Shown here piece after piece: positions 22,937-32,903 of a stretch of DNA of 41,381 nucleotides (the stretch's first letter is position 1; every line of letters starts with the position of its first letter). The stretch is taken from positions 1 to 41,381 of the forward strand of contig JAKSYS010000570.1 in NCBI GenBank assembly GCA_022925895.1, written 5' to 3'. The stretch is from Fragilaria crotonensis (lineage: Eukaryota > Bacillariophyta > Fragilariophyceae > Fragilariales > Fragilariaceae). The translations under genes were made by a program, and so were the position numbers. Below the pieces are notes generated by a model. That model worked only from the letters and a program-made list of their open reading frames with translations. It did not search any database and was not told the DNA's origin.

Positions 22937-23365
22937 ATGAGTAGCGAAGAAGCCACACCGTCTAGTGGTATCAAGGATGGAGATACAAAAGCCAAGGTTG
23001 ACCCAGACGACAACAAATATGCCAAAAAGCCTGGGAGTGCCATGTCAAGCTCGGCGTTTGGGATCATAATGTTGTTGCTGCTCGTCATAACCTTGGGAGC
23101 ACTGTACCTTTACAATGGAACCGAGTCGGATGCCGTCAATCCGATCAAATTGAACGAACCATCCCACAGGAATCCCAGTGAGACCGTTAGTGATTCGTTG
23201 AACGACGCCAAAGTCGTGGGAGAAGAACACGAAACTGGAGGCATCCCAGGTGACGACGCGGCCGAGGATGATGGGGAAGATGAAGAGAGCGACGAAGAAG
23301 AGGAGGAAACAGAGGAGGGTGACGAAGACGAGGAACTGGATGAAGATGCCGGGGAAAACCAGTAG
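22937..23365 (+). CDS. Small single-TM protein with a highly acidic tail
   Basis: ATG 22937 to TAG 23363-23365, 142 residues, unbroken. The N-terminus is hydrophilic (MSSEEATPSSGIKDGD), followed by one membrane helix (FGIIMLLLLVITLGALYLY at about residues 41-59) and a C-terminal region that ends in about 45 mostly Glu/Asp residues (ESDEEEEETEEGDEDEEL). There is no signal peptide, so it is probably a signal-anchor protein. The acidic tail could bind calcium or basic partners. This is inference only, and the family is not recognised. Confidence 0.7.
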   Translation: MSSEEATPSSGIKDGDTKAKVDPDDNKYAKKPGSAMSSSAFGIIMLLLLVITLGALYLYNGTESDAVNPIKLNEPSHRNPSETVSDSLNDAKVVGEEHETGGIPGDDAAEDDGEDEESDEEEEETEEGDEDEELDEDAGENQ

Positions 23366-23728
23366 AAAATTATTCCAAGCATTTCGAACCCTATCTGCTG
23401 TGGGATAGAATTAAGAAGACAGGCGCACCCCCGCTCGATGAAGTGCGGGTGGTGGGAGCTTAGGGAACAGGACACCTGGACTTGTGTGATCGTATCTGTT
23501 GTATATCTACTTGCTCAATCTCAATTAAAGAAGAATCCTGCCTACTTCAACAACAGCATCTACATCGAAGGAGCAAAAGGCTACAGGTAGTGTGAGAATT
23601 CAATTGTTCTCATGACTTTAGTGCCGGCAGGCCTTCACTTATTGGTTTTCAGGGGATAGCGTTTCTCCGATATCTACGTCAGGCCACTCCCTCCATCTTG
23701 TGCATACATTGCGCACGTCTTTCACGTC

Positions 23729-25013
23729 CTAGATCCCTACAAGGCATGCTCCAATCTGATCCAGCTCACGATCATTGGGATCATCGATAAAGGACGAGCA
23801 GTCAATCGCGTTTTCAGGATGGAACACGTACGAATTCGGTGAGTTATCCACAATAATGGATTGGGATAAGTCGCGGTTGATCAGAGACATGTCCTTGACG
23901 TAGTTTCCTTCAAAATACACGCAAGATTCACGGAATAATCTCGTTCGAATCACCTTGTGAGTATCAAGCAAATCGAGCAAAGGATCCGCGTATTTGTTGA
24001 GAGATGCAGTGTAAATGATAATCTCGTAGTGTTTCGACATTTCTAGCAAAAATTCGTCGACCCCAGGTCGCTTCGCGACGTATACAAAGTGAACCACATC
24101 TTCGATCTGTAGTCGCAAGTAAGAGCGGTTAGGAATGTAAGAAATAAGGAGGTAGAATATTTGATAGAAAAATAATCACCCACCTGGACAGGGATCACAA
24201 AATCGGCGCCCGCAACGGCCCTGAAGCTTGAATGCACAAGCGTCTCATCCAAGTCCAGTACAAGACATTTCTTGCCCCTGTCGTCCGGATGAATCGGTGG
24301 CAGCAGCCTCACTGTATCGTTTTCCTTGTCCTTCTCGGTCAGTTGAGTTGTAACTACCGTTTGGAGGTTGGATTGTGTCTGTTTTGTTATGACCGCGCTC
24401 TCGGGCACCAGACAACAACACATGAGACGGATGCTGTCAAGAAGAGTTTCGCAGGGGTCAATATCCAAATTATCGCCATCGTCACCCCTAGGATTCTTTT
24501 TCCCATCCTGAATCGCTGGTGATAGCCGAGGCGTAGTAGCGTTTCCATATTTGTCCGTTTGTGTTATGAAATCCGGAATATGTTCATTCGAATTGACAGG
24601 CGACTTTCTCGCCCCAGGAGACCTTAAATCGCCGCCTCCACGAACGCCGTTTGGAGTACCATAAGAAGGCGTCGACGCCGCTGTGGCAGGGGTGTGAACA
24701 GCGAGGTTCGACACAACTTCTGCCTTCGTATCAATTTTCAGGTTTCCTCGATTTCTACGAGCAACTTTTCGTCGAGCTTCACCATTCTCGGCGCCTTTGG
24801 ACATCATAATCTTTTCTATGACAGGTGCCACTCGACTTTGCCTTGACGTGCGTTTCGGTGTTGTCGGCGCTTTGGTTCTGGCAGCGGAATCAACAGGAAG
24901 AGCCGGAGCCCTATTCCTACCACTGCGAGGAGACGGATGCTGTCTTGAAGTTTGTTCGACCTTTGGAACGCTGTGACCTACGCCAATATCATTCAGAAAG
25001 AGAGTGATGGACA
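23729..25013 (-). CDS. SCP/CTD-type HAD protein phosphatase (NIF domain)
   Basis: It is predicted to dephosphorylate Ser/Thr, for example in the RNA polymerase II tail or similar targets. The N-terminal 250 residues are basic and low-complexity. The catalytic motif [11 protein letters not shown] (Asp nucleophile and DxDxT) sits near the end of exon 1. A 77-bp intron (24107-24183, donor GTGGGT, acceptor CTACAG) joins VIPVQ to [15 protein letters not shown]. Exon 2 has [39 protein letters not shown], and the third HAD motif [18 protein letters not shown], complete for the family. A TAG at 23729-23731 ends the frame, yet family-like residues (DVKDVRNVCTRWREWPDVD) continue in the same frame to TAA 23639-23641. 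The true first exon is unclear: no ATG opens the frame near 25013, and a small exon upstream (ATG about 25080) is possible. Confidence 0.82.
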
Positions 25014-26369
25014 CAATCAGCAGTAAGTGGATAGTGGAGAGAGAACAAGAGAGTCAGCGAAAATGGTTTACACTACGCATATGAAGAGATGCTGGGTGCT
25101 GGGTGGTGAAACCTCAAAGAAACGGTACAAGTACCTGGACGCCTGTACAGTTTGAAAGCACAACGGAAGACGCGGGTGATCGATTCAAATTCCGTCGTTG
25201 GGGCCTGCGTTTTTTTAAATAAAAAAATCATACAAAATCGGATGTCCGGGAGACATTTCGTGATGTCACGCAAATTATGGGGATGGGACTTGGAAACTCG
25301 TCGTGCTACCGATTGCCAGGACCGAGATTTGGAGTAACGACGGCTCTATCGATTGAAACGCCGCTCGAACACTACATTGCAGGGGAGCCATGGATGCAGG
25401 TAATCATCTGACGAGGTTCAATGTTCCGTCCGCACCAATTTCATTCACAAAACACATATTTTCGTCGAATAAGTTGCATTTACACCGAGTACTCATTTAC
25501 ACACCTGCCATGATATTCTCAACCTGTTCACTCTCGACCTAAACTGTGCAGTTCAAACCAACTGAGTCAACACGTTCTTGTGAAGTGCGTTGATGCACTT
25601 GTCTCGTTCGATATAATGAAGGGGTGAGGATTGCCACTTCGTGTTTAGTGGCCTTGGAATGGGATGAGTGCAGCAAAATTCATTTGCTGGCTGGCGTGCT
25701 GCCGATTTGATTGGCATCCCAACGGACTGGAGACTCTCTTCTGTTTCATGTGTCTTTTTTCTTCCACGTATGTTTTAATAAAATTCCATTAAATTCAACG
25801 CGCTCAACGCTTTCTCTGAATTGGCGATTTAGGTCTCGAAGCAACGTACCCGTGAACTCCCACTTCGGTTCCTATTTTATATTGCACTTAAGAAACGTAT
25901 AAAAGTATTTTTTGACATGTATATGAATAATGACACACGTCGGATGTGCCTGCCGAAAATCAACGCCTCTATTTGTATCATACATCAAAGCGAACGCCTC
26001 TGCTGAGCACTCCGATTTGCTAATGCTGCACAAGTGCACTACTACTAGTCACAATTGGATACGTACTTCTCTCGGTACGGTACCGGTACCCTTATACTTA
26101 CGTACCAGTACGAACTCGGACTATATGCGTACTACTCCGAGTACTGTACCAGTACAACCATGTGAACTTGGAACTACTACTAGTATGTAGTATGTAGTAT
26201 GTACTACCTACAACACCGGAATAAACAAACCGTGACTTGATGAAAAATGTGTGATCTCCGAGTACAGTGTACAGTGCACAGTGAACACTCTGGTGGTACA
26301 ACGGGACATTCCTTATGTAGTACAAGTGTACAAGTACTGGAATCTACTCGGAGCATCACTCGGAGGTCT
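25014..26369. other. Gene-less region, GTAC-dense toward the element
   Basis: No gene is supported. From 26041 to 26340 I count 17 GTAC tetramers in 300 bp, about 15 times chance. A GTAGTAT short repeat lies at 26180-26202. A pol III-like T run at 25208 was checked for a tRNA and rejected. Confidence 0.5.
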
Positions 26370-26903
26370 GCGGGATGCGTAGCCTTTCCCGCTTCAGCTG
26401 CTGCTCGTCGGACCATGCGGGACTTCCATACTAGTGCGTTGCTACTGGGCAACGGTGATACAATAGACATAAGGGTGGTGGATGGAGTTGGTGGCATCTT
26501 TACCAGAGACGGGAATTTCTGAAAATATCAAACCCATGGGTACCCACGTAAAGCTACGCTCACGGAAGTACCAGCCCAAACCCACCCAGAACCCATACGA
26601 TCTACCAAGACCTACCCAAACCCACCCAAACCCAGTAGTTAGTACTGGAGTATATGTTTCTACTACTACCGGTAGCAAACATCTACTGTCATTTTTTGCT
26701 ATGATTTGCCGGCCCACCCAGACCCACCCATGAAGTCCTGAGCTCACCCAAAACCCACCCTTAACCCAATGGGTTTGGGTGGGCCGTGGGTTTGGGTGGG
26801 CTGGGTTTGAAATTCCCGTCTCTGATCTTTACTAAGGGAGGTTACCATACCAATTCACCCCGTAGGACGGTAGCATTGTGTAGTGCCTACCGTACGGTTC
26901 GGG
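26370..26903 (-). repeat. Split direct repeat B2 (outer end), interrupted by a hAT-like element
   Basis: It begins GCGGGATGCGTAGCC on the plus strand and ends at CGTACGGTTCGG. It matches B1 (27214-27416) throughout once the 321-bp insert and one 8-bp duplication are removed. Confidence 0.93.
26504..26824. mobile_element. Non-autonomous hAT-like element (MITE, 321 bp)
   Basis: Perfect 16-bp terminal inverted repeats CAGAGACGGGAATTTC (26504-26519 and its complement at 26809-26824) are flanked by an 8-bp duplication ATCTTTAC (26496-26503 and 26825-26832). TIRs starting CAGAG and 8-bp duplications are diagnostic of hAT. The interior is rich in CCCACCCAAACCCA-type words on the left and their complement on the right, like the subterminal transposase-binding repeats of hAT elements. 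The second B repeat at 27340-27347 shows the same site unfilled. There is no ORF of its own. Confidence 0.93.
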
Positions 26904-26913
26904 GGCGGGTGGG

Positions 26914-27214
26914 TCGAAAACCTTGTAGTTGCGACGTCTAGCTCGCTATCGCACTTCGTTCGTCTTCGCACGCCGTGGGCAACCGTTTCGGAACCGGTTC
27001 CTCGGGCTGTCGTGTGAGACGGTCTTGTTGTTGCAAACAAACGTTTTCAACCAACAATGAGTACTTCGGCTAGGTGCTGCAATTTCGGTTCAAGTGCCGA
27101 ACTTTTGTCGTCTACGCCTTGTGTACGGTCTATTTGGTACTATAGGAAGTTCGGGCGGCTGATGATGTCGCCGATGTGCTTCCCGCGCCTGTCCATCCTC
27201 CCTGCCGCTGACAG
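26914..27214 (-). repeat. Split direct repeat A2
   Basis: It starts TCGAAAACCTTGTAGTTGC and ends CCTGCCGCTGACAG on the plus strand. It is nearly identical to A1 at 32904-33202. Confidence 0.93.
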
Positions 27215-27416
27215 CGGGATGCGTAGCCTTTCCCGCTTCAGCTGCTGCTCGTCGGACCATGCGGGACTTCCATACTAGTGCGTTGCTACTGGGCAACGGT
27301 GATACAATAGACATAAGGGTGGTGGATGGAGTTGGTGGCATCTTTACTAAGGGAATTACCATACCAATTCACATCGTAGGACGGTAGCATTGTGTAGTGC
27401 CTACCGTACGGTTCGG
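27214..27416 (-). repeat. Split direct repeat B1 (with the empty hAT site)
   Basis: It abuts A2 directly and borders the recombinase gene's 3' end. It contains one uninterrupted ATCTTTAC at 27340-27347. Confidence 0.93.
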
Positions 27417-27468
27417 CCCAAAGGGCCAAAGGCGAGGGTTGGGGCGAAGCGCCCAGGGTGGGAATAAG

Positions 27469-28601
27469 TTAGGACGGTGTGAGGCGGAAGGCGCCGCCGC
27501 GAAGCATGGCGGCCGAGAGGCCAGTCATCACCGGTTGGGCTTGCACATGCAAGTACCGATACATTTCGTCGGAGCGCCAGCGGCCGACCAAACGGATGCG
27601 ATCGCCGTCGACGCCGGCGCACAATAATGCCATAGCGCCACCGGCGCGCGTGGAGCGAATGGAAACGTCGGGTGCCGAATACGCAGGGTCGGGGTGGAGG
27701 ACGAGGGCGGCACGTATGCGGGCAGTAAGGTCGGAAGCAAGAATGTGGCGAAAGGGGGATGCAGGGGTGGGACGCACCGCGTTAATGGAGGTGGTCGCAG
27801 TGGCCCCGGAGTGCCGGAGGGTGGCGACACGTGAGGCAATGCTCAGGACGGGGCACAAGTGTGGGTGGCCAGAGCGGCCGTGGCCAATCGTCTCGTTGCG
27901 CACGCCGTTCTTCTGTTCGGTGAAGGTCAGAGTGACAAACGTGGCAGCGAGGAGGTCGGCGGCAGGGCACTGGAAGGTGTCGAGGGCCCGAGACCCAATC
28001 CACAATTGAATATCTTGAAGGCGGAATTGGGGGCTAGTCCCATCGGCTGGGGAGTACCCAAATACTCGCGAGGCCGGAGCAGGAAAAAGAAACCCAAGAC
28101 GAGGCACTCGGCGGCGGCCTGTGCCCCGGGGGAGGCATCGAGTTGGGCGAGGGCCCACACCTGAGCCACAACAGGAAGCGGGAGGGGCTTGACGCGGGTG
28201 GGAGGGGGGTCAGCCCGACTCCATGCACGATAGAGGGCAGTGAGGCGGATATCGAGGTCGCCATGGCGGTTTAGGCGAGGGTCAGGGGCCCCCAACCGGG
28301 CATACGCCTGACCCACCGCTCGTACGGCGTCCTCCACTGTCCGAGAGCGGACAGGGAGGCGGCCGGGAGCGAGCGTGCCGGTGCGATAACGGTGTGCAAA
28401 GAGCTGGAGGAGGGGAATGGGATCGCGGGAGCCCAGTTGGCGGGGGTCCAACTGGAGGCTTGTGCAGAAAGCGGTCCAGAGGCGCCAGCTGGCGTCGGCA
28501 GAGACGCTACGTTGGCGAGATACCCGTTGGGTGGTCGCGTCCTGCAGAGCGCACCAGTCAAGGCAGAGTTGGTGGCGAGCGGCAGGGGTCGCAGCGTCCA
28601 A
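27469..28601 (-). CDS. Tyrosine recombinase of the retrotransposon
   Basis: It integrates the circular DNA copy by strand exchange. The first frame (28601 down to about 28050) gives the helical core-binding part (RQRSVSADASWRLWTAFC) and the first catalytic arginine in GFFFLLRPREYLGTP. One more C in the CCCC run at 28049-28052 moves into the second frame, with SPQFRLQDIQLWIG, TLRHSGATATTSINAV, then STRAGGAMALLCAGV (second Arg box), LVGRWRSDEMYRYLH (third Arg/Trp and the catalytic Tyr). It ends at TGA/TAA near 27469. No ATG opens the frame: it overlaps the 3' end of the RT ORF by about 330 bp, as is common in this class, so its start is uncertain. Confidence 0.82.
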
Positions 28602-30664
28602 GAGCGAGCCTGGGGGTAGAGGGTGTTGAAATGTGTGAGAAGCTCGATGTCAGAGAGATTCCAGAGACGACTGGCCGCATCGGCCATTGCATTAACGGGC
28701 CCTGGAATGTAATGGTGGCGCGCGAGGTATCGATGGTGGCGTTGATGGAGCGCACCGAGACGCAGAAGATATGCACGGGCGTCCATCGAGGACGCTGAAC
28801 CTTTAGTTGCCCAGGAAACGGCAGCGCGGTTGTCACTGGCAATCCAGAGCGTCCGCTCCCGCACGTCGCATGAGGTTGCTGCGACGTCCGTGTGCGCGAT
28901 GATCCCGGCCAGCTCGAGGTCAGAGATGGACACGGTGCCCCGCCGATTAGCGGCAGTCACCAAGGCCTTAGTGACATGGGGGGCAAAGCGTTGTCGCCAG
29001 ACGATGGGGGCTGTGGTGGAGCTGGCATCTAGCCAGACGCCGCCCATACCAAGTTGGCATGCATCACATGCGCCGACGTAGGACGGCGCGGTCGGCACGA
29101 GTTCGGCTAACCTGGTGGGCCGAGCCGCCAACGAGGCGACCAGCGCTGTGAAATCGGCGGCGGTGTCATACACGTGCTGAGTAAGACGCACGCGCCGGCC
29201 GTCGCCGCGTCGGAGGGCCTCCTGGAGCACCGAGAACAAGCCCCGAGTGCCCGGCAGTGCCGGAGACATGGACCGAAGCTCACCGAGGATGCGGTGCCAT
29301 TTGGCAACGGCCAGGCGTTTGCGTGGGGGTCGGAGCCAGCCGAGCACTTCTTGCAAGCGCTCAAGACGATGTGGAGGTAAGTGGAGGGTCATCGAAACGG
29401 TATCAATGTCCCAGCCGAGGATGCGTTTGCGTGTCAGCCAGCAGGCGTCGCCTTGTAACATCTTCTTCGTCGACGCCGGCTCCTTCCGATGCGGGGGATC
29501 GTCGAGCTGGAGTGGGCGAAAGATGTCGTCAATGGACTGCAAGGCCGCGCGCATGACGCGACGTTGCTGGCGCTTCGTTTGTGCGAGCAACAGGAAGTCA
29601 TCGACATACACGTCCACGGCGGCAACGGGGGTTCGCGTCTGTGCGGCCACCCCGGTGGTAGTAGTAGGGCGCTGACGCGTGCTGGTCAGGACACGGGAGG
29701 CCGGCAAACCCTCGGGAAGTGTGGCAGCCACGGTTTCGAGCCGATGGGATCGCCGAAGGCACTCGTCATTCGTACGCAGCCTACTATTGGCTACGTCGCA
29801 TGCTGTTTCGGTGAGTGACGTAAAGTAGGGTGGGGATTCGACCCACCCCTCAGGTAACGCAAGAGGGAACGCAACCAACTGAGGTGTGCCGGGTGTGGAC
29901 GGTAACGCGACACCTAGTTTAGCCACATCCGCTAGTTGGACCCAGACTCTATAGAAGCCATCGGCGATGTCGATTTTGGCCATTGTGACGGGGCCGAAGC
30001 GCGGGTTGGCATGCACGAGTGGCGGCACACCCGCTGCAATGCGCGGCCGAATTGCATCGCCTCGCGAGGTGCCAAAGGAAGAGTGTCTGCGTTTAGTCCG
30101 GAGAACGTATAATCCACGATCAGACGAGGACGCCGGTCTTTCTGGGGAACCACCCCGAGTGGAGAAATGCGGAGATGTCGCAAGTGTCGAATGGCATGGT
30201 ATGGTACCACGACCCAGTACCCTTGCCGACAAAAATCAAAGCATCTCCGTGCACACGAATTCCCGCTCCCCTTGTGAGGACTTATGTGGCCCTCGTTGCA
30301 TGGCCGCGTCGCATTGGGCCAAACTCCAGGCCGGAGTCATTGTCGGCACAGCCGCACCCCGCTTCCGCAGGTGCTCCAACATTCGCGCAGCTTTGTGGTG
30401 AACCTCCCGTACCGTCGTCGTGAGGTTGGACTGGCCCCGCGCTTCTTCGATCACTGTCAACCAACCTCGTTCCGCAATATCTGCCGCAGTTGCCGATGCC
30501 CACTTACCCAAAGCGTCCTCCGCGTCCGATATTTGTTCTGCCGGCCGTTTGCCCCGGACGTGCCGTCCTGTGACGGGTAGGATGGGTGGCCCGGCGTTGT
30601 CCCCCTCCCAAGGAGGGGCTGTGAGCAGCCAGGGAGCACACGATGTGCCGCCCTGGCCACCCCG
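28271..30664 (-). CDS. Reverse transcriptase / RNase H (pol) of the retrotransposon
   Basis: The frame opens directly after the gag UGA (30665-30667) and is in the same frame. It has a basic/helical linker (KRPAEQISDAEDALGKWAS), then RT motifs ISPLGVVPQKDRRPRLIVDY, FGPVTMAKIDIADGFYRVWV, PEGWVESPPYF and the catalytic VDVYVDDFLLL. It continues with RNase H: SYVGACDACQLGMGG (Asp), SDLELAGIIAH (Glu), LWIASDNRAAVSW (Asp) and GPVNAMADAASRLW (Asp), all four catalytic acids. Two frame changes, near 30238 (CTTTGA) and 30031 (GGG run), bracket about 200 bp read in the neighbouring frame. Longer runs would remove both. About 800 residues; no methyltransferase. It is probably made as a Gag-Pol fusion by readthrough. 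Confidence 0.88.
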
Positions 30665-30667
30665 TCA
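30628..30667 (-). promoter_or_regulatory. Candidate stop-codon readthrough signal between gag and pol
   Basis: On the minus strand gag ends GCC UGA CGG. Seven bases after the UGA a hairpin starts: outer arms GCCAGGG / CCCTGGC (30651-30657 with 30628-30634), inner arms GCACA / TGTGC with a 3-base loop. A second hairpin (CCCCTCC / GGAGGGG) follows. UGA followed by CGG plus a nearby 3' stem-loop is the 'type II' readthrough signal known from alphaviruses and tobraviruses. The downstream frame is open in phase with gag. Confidence 0.7.
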
Positions 30668-32869
30668 GGCGGGCGCAGCACTGGCCGCTGCAGGTGCCTG
30701 CAGGTGAGTGCGGACGTAGGCGAGCAATCTCGTGCGCTCTCCCGCGGAGGCGAAAGGGACATGCGTCGCACGCCGTCCGCAGTTTGGGAAGCACCCACCG
30801 CGGGTCCACCACGCTACACAGTGTTCATGGCCCGCGTCGTTTGCGGGTGGGCGATGTTCTCGCATGATGTTACGAGTGCCGCCAGGACGCAGCGTTATGG
30901 CTGCAAACTCAGCGTCTCCCGCCAGGTTCTCGATGCGTGTCACCACTTGGCGCGGCGTGTCGTTGGTGAGCGTTGACACGCCTGTGCGCGTCGTCGCCTG
31001 CGTCGCAGTTGTAGAGACACTGCCTGCCGCCGTGGGGACACTGCTCACGGGGGTTCGCTGCGTCCCCGATGATGGTACTGGATCGAGGTAGGCCTCTGGG
31101 ATGTCAACCCAATTGGTTGAATTGTGAAAGGTACCGCGTCGCAGTTCTTGCAACATGATCGTGGCGCTTGGGATATCCACCCCCGCAATGCTGTCAACCA
31201 CGTTGCTACCAACCATTTGCATGTAATCGTACACACTGACCTGGATGGCCCGAATGATCCGGGCATGGTAGAGGGACGCAATCCCGGGGTGCCGGGACAA
31301 TGCATGAAAACGCTCGGCAATGAAAGGTGCCCCATTCTGAAAGCCTGCCACCATGGTCCACATCGCTTCCACGAAGGGATGCGGCATGCCGGTGCCTTGG
31401 AATAGGCACTGACTGAGCACAGCAAACCGGGTGAGCGTGATGCACACCTCCGAGATGTCTCGCGGGAACTTGAGCCTTTCCTTTTCTCGAATGGAACGGT
31501 AGTCAGACAGGCTGGCATTCTGTTCCCCCTGGGACAACTGATTGCCAACGTCGGCTGCTGCGACTGCTGTATAGTGGTTCGCACTGCCGGCGTACGATAC
31601 CAAAAAGGGCTGGCACCCCGACGTCAAATCGTCGACCCCGTGCCCTGCGAATTGAAAGCTCACGACCATCTGTTTTAGTGTGGTGGTAATGATCGGCGCG
31701 TATAACTCGGCGGATAGACCACGCGACATGCACACTCGCTGGAATTCTTGGGTCAGCACTGTATGCTGCTCGCTCTTGTGACAGTTAGCCAGGCGTGCCC
31801 AGACGGGGGCCACGTCCGCAGGCGATGCCACGTTGCCATATCGCAGGAGGGTCGTATATGTTTCCTTGTATGCCTCGACAATTGTCCTAGACGCTTTCGC
31901 GCCGTCACGGTCATCGTCGCCTTCGTCTCCGCCTGGTGCAGCTGCACGGGCGAGTCCCAGAGTTCGGAGTAGTGCGGCGGCCACCGGCTCCGCCCCGGCG
32001 CCCAAGTCTGGGGCAGCGAGCGCTGGCAGGTCTGCGCGCACCTTCGATGTGACATACTGGTACACCTCTGGAGGCAGATGTAGAGGGACAATTGTGTGAA
32101 GCACACTAGGTGCCGCCATCTGGGCTCCACCTCCGCCTCTAGCTGTGCAGGCGGCTCGTAGCCAAGTGATGACGTCTTGACAGGCTTCTGTTTCGTGCTG
32201 AGCCTGGATGGCGCTCACCACCTCCTGGTATGCGTGCTTAGGACGCACGCGCCTGCGGTGGATGAGCAACGCTGCATAGCGCCCCGGCACCAGCTGGATG
32301 TGCCGTGGGCGGATTACCTCCGTCTCTGGGTCCAGTTCGTTATAGGGTCCGAGGACTAATTGAGCTTCGTCCCAGGTCGGCAGTAGGGCTGCCATTGCGG
32401 CGATGGTGGGTACACGCACCGGGTTTCCGACTAAGTGGAAAGCCGATTGCGGAACCTCCACGGTGGGATACTGGTGAGGGAGTATGTCCCCTGCTAAACC
32501 CAAGACCCGATCGTGGAGCCCAGATGGGTCGTCTCCAGGGGCATCCATGTACCGTAACAAGCGGTGAAGCACCACCACCTCGTAGGCATCATCCTGTCCA
32601 AGGACGAGCACTAGGAAGGCCATCGGCTGCCGGTCGCTCAAAGCAATGGTCTGGTCACGTAGCGCTGCTGGTGTTGGTACCCCGTCACCTCCGGGGTCCG
32701 TGAAGCGATAACCAGAGAGATATCTGGCTGTGCGCTCAACCGGCGGGTTGTTCGCAGCATCACTGTAGAGCTCTCTGTACGTGCGTGGGGCCGGCGGCGC
32801 AAAAGCCGCCGCTGCGGGCACGACAGGTGGGTCCACCTCAACAGCAGGCGGAGCCAGTGGTTGGGCCAT
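30665..32869 (-). CDS. Gag-like protein of the retrotransposon
   Basis: ATG 32867-32869 (MAQPLAPPAVEVDPPVVP) lies about 34 bp inside repeat A1. The frame is unbroken for 734 residues. The N-terminal half is Ala/Pro-rich with several helical stretches and the middle is a long helical region (WTMVAGFQNGAPFIAERFHA), as expected for a capsid-forming protein. Near the C-terminus a zinc-knuckle-like cluster (HCVAWWTRGGCFPNCGRR followed by ATH) has the spacing C-x8-C-x3-C-x5-H, a likely nucleic-acid-binding finger. It ends at the TGA 30665-30667, directly followed by CGG and an in-frame pol. It is the only long ORF of the element with no frame break. Confidence 0.85.
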   Translation of the reverse strand: MAQPLAPPAVEVDPPVVPAAAAFAPPAPRTYRELYSDAANNPPVERTARYLSGYRFTDPGGDGVPTPAALRDQTIALSDRQPMAFLVLVLGQDDAYEVVVLHRLLRYMDAPGDDPSGLHDRVLGLAGDILPHQYPTVEVPQSAFHLVGNPVRVPTIAAMAALLPTWDEAQLVLGPYNELDPETEVIRPRHIQLVPGRYAALLIHRRRVRPKHAYQEVVSAIQAQHETEACQDVITWLRAACTARGGGGAQMAAPSVLHTIVPLHLPPEVYQYVTSKVRADLPALAAPDLGAGAEPVAAALLRTLGLARAAAPGGDEGDDDRDGAKASRTIVEAYKETYTTLLRYGNVASPADVAPVWARLANCHKSEQHTVLTQEFQRVCMSRGLSAELYAPIITTTLKQMVVSFQFAGHGVDDLTSGCQPFLVSYAGSANHYTAVAAADVGNQLSQGEQNASLSDYRSIREKERLKFPRDISEVCITLTRFAVLSQCLFQGTGMPHPFVEAMWTMVAGFQNGAPFIAERFHALSRHPGIASLYHARIIRAIQVSVYDYMQMVGSNVVDSIAGVDIPSATIMLQELRRGTFHNSTNWVDIPEAYLDPVPSSGTQRTPVSSVPTAAGSVSTTATQATTRTGVSTLTNDTPRQVVTRIENLAGDAEFAAITLRPGGTRNIMREHRPPANDAGHEHCVAWWTRGGCFPNCGRRATHVPFASAGERTRLLAYVRTHLQAPAAASAAPA

Positions 32870-32903
32870 GGTGTGCGTAGCTCTCGCTGTGCCCGACCGA
32901 GAA

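Noticed and set aside
25137-25215. Possible tRNA: T-loop-like ATTCAAATT followed by a T run
   Set aside because: No acceptor or T-stem pairing can be formed and there is no A-box-like D arm upstream.
30225-30245. CTT TGA at the RT frame change resembles the bacterial RF2 +1 frameshift site
   Set aside because: A second frame change in the opposite sense follows 200 bp on, and longer runs would remove both. The same pattern of run-length breaks affects unrelated genes, so a programmed shift is not needed.
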